Shown one piece after another: positions 45,615 to 51,027 of a stretch of DNA of 51,027 nt. The position numbers and the translations under genes are program-made. The stretch comes from an uncultured Oxalobacteraceae bacterium (GTDB lineage: Bacteria; Pseudomonadota; Gammaproteobacteria; Burkholderiales; Burkholderiaceae). The notes beneath the pieces were generated by a model. The model did not search any database and was not told the DNA's origin. It was given only the letters and a program-made list of their open reading frames with translations. Positions within the stretch are counted from its first letter, which is position 1, and each line of letters begins with the position of its first letter. Location: assembly GCA_946480015.1 (NCBI GenBank), contig CAMLIL010000037.1, positions 1-51,027 on the forward strand, given 5' to 3'.

Positions 45615-47355
45615 CGAGGCTGGCCTCCAGTTGCTGGTAGCGCCACTGGCTGGCATACCAGCCGTCGCGCGCCAGGAGTTCGTCATGGGTGCCCGCTTCG
45701 ACGATGCGGCCGTCGTGCAGCACGATGATCAGGTCGGCGCCGACCACCGACGACAGCCGGTGGCTGGCGATGATGGCGCTGCGTTCGGGGCGCGCGCGGC
45801 GCAGTTCTTCCAGGTGTTCCAGGATCGCCGTCTCGGTGCCGGTATCGACCGCCGACAGCGCATCGTCGAGCAGCAGCAGGGTGCTGTCGGCCAGCAGCGA
45901 ACGGGCGATCGCCACGCGCTGGCGCTGGCCGCCCGAGAGGGTGATGCCGCGTTCGCCCACCAGGGTCTCGTAACCGTCCGGGAAGCGCAGGATGTCCTCG
46001 TGGATGGCGGCCATCGACGCCGCGTGCTCGATCTGCGCGCGGGTCGCGTCGGGGCGGGCCAGTGCGATATTGTCGGCGATGGTGGCCGAAAACAGGAACG
46101 ATTCCTGCGGCACCCAGCTCATGGCGGCGCGCAGCACGTCGAGCCGGTACTCGCTCAGGGTGTGCGCGCCCCAGCGCACCGTGCCGCCTTGCGGCGTGGC
46201 CTGGCGCAGCAGTACGCGCAGCAAGGTCGACTTGCCCGACCCGGTCGGCCCGACCAGCCCGAGGGTCTGGCCCGGTGCCAGGGTGAACGAGATGCCGGAC
46301 AGCGCCGGCACGCTCTGGCCGGGATAGGCGTAGCCGACCCGGTCCAATACCAGCGCGCCCGGCGCGAGTGCGTCCAGCGTGCCGTGATCGTCCACGCTCA
46401 GGGGCGCCTCCAGCAGCGGATGCAGGCGCGCCAGAGCGGCCTTGCCGCGCTCGATCAGCGAGAGCACCCAGCCGGCCGCGAACATCGGCCAGATCAGCTG
46501 GCCGAGGTACATGGTAAAGCTGGTCAGCTCACCGATGGTCAGTTGCCCGTGCCAGACCAGGTAGCCGCCCAGGCCGAGGGTGAGGGCGCCGGCCGCGCCG
46601 AGCGTCAGTCCGACCGCCGGTTCATACGCCGCTTCCCATTTCTGCGCCCGCAGGGCGGCGTCGGCCGCGCGCGCGGCCAGTTCGCCGAACTGCCTTGCGC
46701 TGCGCTCTTCCAGGCCGAGCGCGCGCACCGTGCGCACCCCGGCCAGCGCCTCCTGCACATGGTCGTTGAGCGCCGAGAAGCCCTTGAGCGCGTCGCTGGC
46801 CGCGACGTGGATCCGGCGCGAGATGACCCAGAAGGCCAGCGCCATCAGCGGGAACGGCAGCAGCGCGATGCCGGTCAGGCGCCAGTCCACCCCGAGCGTC
46901 ATGATCCCCAGCACCATGACCAGGGTCAGGCTGCCGTCGAAGCCGGCCAGCATGGCTTCGCCGGCGGCCATTTCGATGGCGTCGATGTCGTTGGTGGCCA
47001 GCGCCATCAGGTCGCCGGTGCGCTGCTTCTGGTAGAACGACGGGCCCTGGGCCGACAGGCGCGCGTAAAAGCGTGTGCGCAGTTCGACCCCGAGCTGGTA
47101 GGCGGCCGCGTAAAGACGCATGCGCCAGCTTACGCGCAGCAGGTAAATGGCCAGGCCCATGCCGAGCAGCTGCAGCAGGCCGCTGGTCAATTCGCCGCTG
47201 GAGATGCGGTGCGCCGCCATGGCGTCGATCAGTGCGCCGATCTTGCGCGGGATGAGGACCGTGAAGACGGCCACGCCGATCAGCATGAATGCGGAAGACA
47301 GATACGCGCCCCAATGGCGACGCACGAACCCGCCCACCAGCCGGAATAAACTCAT
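45604..47355 (-). CDS. mdlA: ABC exporter half-transporter, MdlA-like
   Basis: A 583-residue membrane-plus-ATPase half-transporter. The transmembrane domain starts MSLFRLVGGFVRRHWGAYLS and resembles E. coli MdlA/SmdA. The ATPase domain has Walker A GPTGSGKSTL, consensus signature LSGGQRQRVAIARSLL, and Walker B LLLLDDALSAVD, where Asp replaces the catalytic Glu. The mate has the reverse situation (Glu present, signature altered), the typical picture of a heterodimeric exporter with one degenerate ATP site. First gene of the two-gene operon. Confidence 0.88.
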   Translation of the reverse strand: MSLFRLVGGFVRRHWGAYLSSAFMLIGVAVFTVLIPRKIGALIDAMAAHRISSGELTSGLLQLLGMGLAIYLLRVSWRMRLYAAAYQLGVELRTRFYARLSAQGPSFYQKQRTGDLMALATNDIDAIEMAAGEAMLAGFDGSLTLVMVLGIMTLGVDWRLTGIALLPFPLMALAFWVISRRIHVAASDALKGFSALNDHVQEALAGVRTVRALGLEERSARQFGELAARAADAALRAQKWEAAYEPAVGLTLGAAGALTLGLGGYLVWHGQLTIGELTSFTMYLGQLIWPMFAAGWVLSLIERGKAALARLHPLLEAPLSVDDHGTLDALAPGALVLDRVGYAYPGQSVPALSGISFTLAPGQTLGLVGPTGSGKSTLLRVLLRQATPQGGTVRWGAHTLSEYRLDVLRAAMSWVPQESFLFSATIADNIALARPDATRAQIEHAASMAAIHEDILRFPDGYETLVGERGITLSGGQRQRVAIARSLLADSTLLLLDDALSAVDTGTETAILEHLEELRRARPERSAIIASHRLSSVVGADLIIVLHDGRIVEAGTHDELLARDGWYASQWRYQQLEASLDAI

Positions 47356-47410
47356 TCAACAATCCTTGTCCGCACGTGCGAGAAAACAACGGGAAAAACG
47401 AAACGTAAAC

Positions 47411-47432
47411 GAAAAAACGGGCCGAAGCCCGT
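47411..47432 (-). terminator. Terminator of the phasin gene
   Basis: On the minus strand ACGGGC-TTCG-GCCCGT followed by TTTTT: a 6-bp stem with a stable UUCG tetraloop, 40 nt after the phasin stop and before the mdlA start. Confidence 0.9.
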
Positions 47433-47472
47433 CAATTTACTATGTTTGCAGCGCCGCTGCAGGGACATCGAA

Positions 47473-48180
47473 TTACTTCTTCTTGCGCGACTTCGGCGTC
47501 AGCATATCGAGCTGCTTGTCCTGGGTCTGCACGGCCGGCTTGTGCGCTTCGACCGGTTCGATCCCGCTGAACTTCAGCTCCGGTGCGCCTTCCGACACCA
47601 CCGGCGCTGCCGACAGCACTGGAATTTCGGGCTGCGTCACCGCTTCGCTGACCGCCTCGACGATCGGCTTGGCCTTGACCGCTTCAGGTGCCGGCACGAC
47701 TTCGTCCACCAGATCCGGGGTTGGCGCCACCGCTTCTGCTGGCGCAGCGGCTGCCGGTGCGACGTCGACCTGGGCCTCGACTTCCACCTCGGCCACCGGG
47801 GTGGGCGGCACCACCGACAACTGGGTTACCGCGGCCAGCTGCGGCGCTGACAGGGCAGTGGCCGGCGCGGCCGCCTTGAGCAGGTCGCTCTGGACGCTGC
47901 TGGCGATGGAAAACAAACTGCTGCCATAGGCCAGCAGGGTGTCGAAACCGATTTGCGACTGGGTCGTGAGCGTGATCAGGTCGCGCGGGTCCTTGGCGCT
48001 GATCAGCTGGTGCAGCGTTGCCGCCGACTTTTCCAGCGTGGCACGGCCGGTCGACAGGTTCAGGGCAATCACCTTCTCGGTGCTCTCAACAACTTTGCTG
48101 GTGAAGGTGCGCATGTAATCAAGCTGCGTCTCCACCTGGGCCTTGCGTGCTGCGGAAAACTTTTCTGGAAGTGTACTCAT
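47473..48180 (-). CDS. phaP: Phasin-family protein
   Basis: A 235-residue granule-associated protein. The phasin domain (about 5-115) shows the family pattern: QLDYMRTFTSKVVESTEKVI, LNLSTGRATLEKSAATLHQL, SAKDPRDLITLTTQSQ, GFDTLLAYGSSLFSIAS. Phasins coat polyhydroxyalkanoate granules and limit their size. The C-terminal half is an Ala/Pro/Val-rich tail ending TPKSRKKK, basic and possibly DNA- or polyphosphate-binding, longer than in the shortest phasins. Single gene with its own terminator. Confidence 0.88.
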   Translation of the reverse strand: MSTLPEKFSAARKAQVETQLDYMRTFTSKVVESTEKVIALNLSTGRATLEKSAATLHQLISAKDPRDLITLTTQSQIGFDTLLAYGSSLFSIASSVQSDLLKAAAPATALSAPQLAAVTQLSVVPPTPVAEVEVEAQVDVAPAAAAPAEAVAPTPDLVDEVVPAPEAVKAKPIVEAVSEAVTQPEIPVLSAAPVVSEGAPELKFSGIEPVEAHKPAVQTQDKQLDMLTPKSRKKK

Positions 48181-48401
48181 CGTTTTTCCTTGGGAATGTT
48201 TATGACGCGCTGCAATATCTCTAGTCTATCCATGATTGGCAGTGTTGAAAAGCACAATTTAATGGAATCGATAAGCAATTTATTGCATTGCAGCACCCGT
48301 TACCCGCCGTGGATAAGGTGCGCGCCCCCGGGTTTATTGCTGCGATACAAACCGTACCAAACTAGCTACAATCGGGGCGTTCCCCTGACCTTGGAGTGCG
48401 C

Positions 48402-49676
48402 ATGGATTTCGTCATCCGTAATGCCAGCCTGCCCGACGGGCGCCGCCAGATCGATATCGCCATCGAGGACGGACGCATCGCCGCGCTCGGCGAGCGCCTG
48501 CCGCTGCGGGGCGCGCGCGAACTTGACGCCGAAGGCGATCTGGTCACGCCGCCCTTCGTCGACGCGCATTTTCACATGGATGCCACGCTCAGCTACGGCC
48601 TGCCGCGCGTGAACGCCAGCGGCACGCTGCTCGAAGGCATCGCGCTGTGGGGGGAACTCAAGCCCGAGCTGACCCAGGCCGCCCTGGTCGAACGCGCCAT
48701 GCAGTACTGCGACTGGGCGGTGGCGCGCGGCCTGCTGGCGATCCGCTCGCACGTGGACATCTGCGATGACCGCCTGCTCGCGGTCGAGGCGCTGCTGGAA
48801 GTCAAGCGCCGGGTGGCGCCCTACCTCGACCTGCAGCTGGTGGCCTTCCCGCAGGACGGCATCCTGCGCAGCCCGGGCGCATTCGACAATCTCAAGCGCG
48901 CCATCGGCATGGGCGTGGACGTGGTGGGCGGCATTCCGCACTTCGAGCGCACCATGGCCGACGGCGCCGCGTCGGTGAAGCTGCTGTGCGAGTACGCCGC
49001 CGACCAGGGCTTGCGGGTGGACATGCACTGCGACGAGTCGGACGATCCGCTCTCGCGCCACATCGAAACGCTGGCCTATGAAAGCCACCGCCTGGGGCTG
49101 CACGGCCGCGTGGCCGGTTCGCACCTGACCTCGATGCACTCGATGGACAACTACTATGTCAGCAAGCTGCTGCCGCTGATCCGCGAGGCCGGCGTGGCGG
49201 CGATCGCCAACCCGCTCATCAACATCACCCTGCAGGGGCGCCACGACAGCTATCCCAAGCGGCGCGGCATGACCCGCGTGCCCGAGCTGATGGCGGCCGG
49301 CGTCGACGTCGCCTTCGGCCACGATTGCGTGATGGACCCGTGGTACAGCCTGGGCTCGGGCGACATGCTGGAAGTGGCGCACATGGGCCTGCACGTGGCC
49401 CAGATGACGGGCCAGGACGACATGCTGCGCTGCTTCATGGCCGTGACCGAAACCCCGGCCCGCATCCTCGGCCTGGAAGGCTATGGCCTGACGCCCGGCT
49501 GCCATGCCGACCTAGTGCTGCTGGACGCCGTCAGCCCGGTCGAAGCGATCCGCCTGCGCGCCGCGCGCCGCATGGTGATGCGGCGCGGGCAGGTGCTCAG
49601 CGAAACGCCGCGCGCCGAGGCGCGTCTGCAGTTGCCGGGCCGGCCCGCCACGACCGGCTTTCGCCTGGGACGCTGA
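48402..49676 (+). CDS. codA: Cytosine deaminase (CodA-like amidohydrolase)
   Basis: A 424-residue metal-dependent amidohydrolase, deaminating cytosine to uracil in pyrimidine salvage. Sequence blocks parallel E. coli CodA closely: TPPFVDAHFHMDATLSYGLP (metal His-x-His), QLVAFPQDGILRSPG, VVGGIPHFERT, DMHCDESDD (metal His and catalytic Glu), SHLTSMHSMDNYY (metal His), and FGHDCVMDPWYSLGSGDML (metal Asp). TTGGAG just before the ATG at 48402 fixes the start; a GTG two codons earlier is less likely. There is no codB permease beside it; the next gene is a GNAT enzyme 19 nt downstream. Related deaminases act on other rings, so the exact substrate is not proven. Confidence 0.86.
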   Translation: MDFVIRNASLPDGRRQIDIAIEDGRIAALGERLPLRGARELDAEGDLVTPPFVDAHFHMDATLSYGLPRVNASGTLLEGIALWGELKPELTQAALVERAMQYCDWAVARGLLAIRSHVDICDDRLLAVEALLEVKRRVAPYLDLQLVAFPQDGILRSPGAFDNLKRAIGMGVDVVGGIPHFERTMADGAASVKLLCEYAADQGLRVDMHCDESDDPLSRHIETLAYESHRLGLHGRVAGSHLTSMHSMDNYYVSKLLPLIREAGVAAIANPLINITLQGRHDSYPKRRGMTRVPELMAAGVDVAFGHDCVMDPWYSLGSGDMLEVAHMGLHVAQMTGQDDMLRCFMAVTETPARILGLEGYGLTPGCHADLVLLDAVSPVEAIRLRAARRMVMRRGQVLSETPRAEARLQLPGRPATTGFRLGR

Positions 49677-49695
49677 GTCCCCGGGGCGCGGCGCC

Positions 49696-50235
49696 ATGAT
49701 CGTCGCCAGCACCGCGCGCCTGACCCTGCGCACGGCCACCTTGGACGATGCGCCGTTCTATCTGGCGCTGGTCAACAGCCCGAGCTTCCTGCGCCAGTTG
49801 GGCGACCGCGGCATCCGCTCGCTGGGGCAGGCCCGCACGGCGCTGGCCGACGGTCCGATCCTCATGCAGGCCTGCCGCGGCCACTCTTTATATATCGTGG
49901 AGCATGCCGGTCAGGCGGTCGGCATGTGCGGCCTGATCAAGCGCGATGAGCTCGACGACATCGATCTGGGCTACGCCTTCTTGCCGGAAAGTCAAGGACG
50001 CGGCTTCGCACGTGAAGCAGGCGAGGCGGTGTTGGAGTACGCCAACAGGCAGTTGGGAATTCGTCGAGTTCTAGCAATCGTTTCACCGGAAAATAAAAAG
50101 TCCATTTCCCTGTTGCAAAAGCTAGGCTTTAAGTTTGTTAGGATGGTCTTCTTGCGGGCGACCGATACCGGTACCTTGTTATATGAGCACGGGTCCGATA
50201 GCAAGGCGTCAACACCAAACGGGGGACCTCGATGA
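49696..50235 (+). CDS. GNAT-family N-acetyltransferase (RimJ/RimL-like)
   Basis: A 179-residue acetyltransferase of the GNAT_3 type: TARLTLRTATLDDAPFYLAL at the start, DIDLGYAFLPESQGRGFARE with the acetyl-CoA loop (Q/R-x-x-G-x-A), and NKKSISLLQKLGFKF near the end. It acetylates a small molecule or protein N terminus; the acceptor is unknown. The last third of the gene is more AT-rich than the first. The stop overlaps the ATG of the following chemoreceptor (ATGA), so the two are co-translated, an unusual pairing. Confidence 0.9.
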   Translation: MIVASTARLTLRTATLDDAPFYLALVNSPSFLRQLGDRGIRSLGQARTALADGPILMQACRGHSLYIVEHAGQAVGMCGLIKRDELDDIDLGYAFLPESQGRGFAREAGEAVLEYANRQLGIRRVLAIVSPENKKSISLLQKLGFKFVRMVFLRATDTGTLLYEHGSDSKASTPNGGPR

Positions 50236-51027
50236 AATTCAATCAATACAGGATTGTCACGCGGCTCGCCTTGCTTGGCGCCTTCTTCCTCGTGGCCATG
50301 CTGGTGGTCGGCCTGGGGGCATGGCATGCCCTGACACGCATCGGCGCCGACGGCGCGCTTGCCTTGCAGCGCTCGGTAGCGCTGGCACAGGCGGTCGACA
50401 GCGCGCGTGCGGCCCAGGTCGAATTCAAGATCCAGGTGCAGGAATGGAAGAACATCCTGTTGCGCGGCACGGATCCGGCCCAGCTGGAGAAATATACGGC
50501 CTCGTTCAAGAAAAGCGCCGGCACGACCGGCGTCCGCCTGCAGCAGGTCGATCGGCAACTGAGCCAGCTCGGCATGCCGACCCCGCTGGTGGCTGAGGCG
50601 CTCAAAGCCCATCAACAGCTGGGCAAGCAGTATCTGGCCGCGCTGGCCGGCTTCGATCCGGCCAAGCCGGACAGCTACAAGGAAATCGACGCGGCCGTCA
50701 AAGGCATGGACCGCGCGCCGACCGCCAGGATCGACGACATCGTGCGTTTCATCGAGGAGCGCGGCCAACTGCTCAAGACCGATGCCGCCGCGCAGCATGC
50801 CGCCGCACTGCGCACCGCTTTGCTGCAGATGGGCGCCATCGTGCTCGGCGCATGGGCGGCCGGGACCCTGGCCCTGCTCTCGCTGGGACGCGGCATTACC
50901 GGTCCGCTGCACGAGGCGGTGACGATTGCCCGTAGCGTGGCTGCGGGCGACCTGTCCGGCCACGTCGAGGTCCACGGCAGCGACGAAATTGCCGACATGA
51001 TGCGTGCGCTCAAGGAGATGCACGACA
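50232..51027 (+). CDS. Methyl-accepting chemotaxis protein, 5' part
   Basis: 265 codons lie in the window before it runs off the right edge. TM1 (about 10-30), a helical periplasmic domain (about 31-190; QVEFKIQVQEWKNILLRGTD resembles PilJ/4HB-type sensors), TM2 (about 196-218) and the beginning of a HAMP domain (GRGITGPLHEAVTIARSVAA). The cytoplasmic signalling part is beyond the window. The start overlaps the GNAT stop by four bases, indicating coupling. Confidence 0.9.
   Translation, partial: MKFNQYRIVTRLALLGAFFLVAMLVVGLGAWHALTRIGADGALALQRSVALAQAVDSARAAQVEFKIQVQEWKNILLRGTDPAQLEKYTASFKKSAGTTGVRLQQVDRQLSQLGMPTPLVAEALKAHQQLGKQYLAALAGFDPAKPDSYKEIDAAVKGMDRAPTARIDDIVRFIEERGQLLKTDAAAQHAAALRTALLQMGAIVLGAWAAGTLALLSLGRGITGPLHEAVTIARSVAAGDLSGHVEVHGSDEIADMMRALKEMHD

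Overview
The window is GC-rich chromosomal DNA with densely packed, operon-rich genes. Family content points to a betaproteobacterium of the Oxalobacteraceae type (Massilia/Duganella/Janthinobacterium-like): phasin, PEP-CTERM proteins, several chemoreceptors, a KatE-type catalase, a DUF1800/DUF1501 pair and many c-di-GMP/two-component proteins. The taxonomic call is inference from gene content and codon use; no rRNA is present.

Layout. 1-7.1 kb is core metabolism: the 5' end of yebC, an EamA transporter, methylglyoxal synthase, quinone oxidoreductase, a DUF4136 lipoprotein, aminopeptidase N and fructose-1,6-bisphosphatase, then tRNA-Thr(CGT) with a terminator. 7.4-12.3 kb holds a chemoreceptor, a DUF883-like membrane protein and a large-subunit catalase. 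12.4-18.8 kb is a tetR-OMF-MFP-RND efflux operon on the minus strand with two candidate operators. 19.1-21.8 kb is the DUF1800-DUF1501 secreted pair, followed by a possible small RNA. 22.0-26.0 kb carries signalling genes (hybrid histidine kinase, HD-GYP response regulator), a 2OG-Fe(II) dioxygenase and a PEP-CTERM protein with a near-perfect sigma-54 promoter.

26.2-27.75 kb is a visibly AT-richer cassette: an orphan Hcp (type VI secretion tube protein), a LAS/MepA-like peptidoglycan peptidase with all expected zinc ligands, and a small exported protein that is probably its immunity partner, closed by a terminator. It abuts a frameshifted and truncated phytanoyl-CoA dioxygenase pseudogene, which looks like a recombination scar. 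28.2-30.6 kb is an outer-membrane MetA-like channel and chemoreceptor operon; 30.8-31.8 kb is an M29-like peptidase.

32.2-40.2 kb is the most striking locus: a tight five-gene operon built around a 1195-residue tubulin/FtsZ-superfamily protein with a C-terminal GYF_2-like domain. With it are an exported, membrane-anchored protein with a degenerate von Willebrand A-like domain, a small three-helix membrane protein, and two proteins with N-terminal zinc-ribbon-like cysteine clusters. It probably forms an envelope-associated cytomotive or membrane-remodelling apparatus; related FtsZ-like/vWA systems have been predicted from comparative genomics, but this gene set looks distinct. Two palindromes 22 bp apart lie upstream.

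40.1-51.0 kb: a second PEP-CTERM protein, a small helical lipoprotein, a TPR-GGDEF diguanylate cyclase, a heterodimeric ABC exporter (mdlA/mdlB-like), a phasin with a clear terminator, a CodA-like cytosine deaminase, a GNAT acetyltransferase and the 5' part of another chemoreceptor. A REP-like palindrome family recurs in four intergenic gaps of the first 22 kb.
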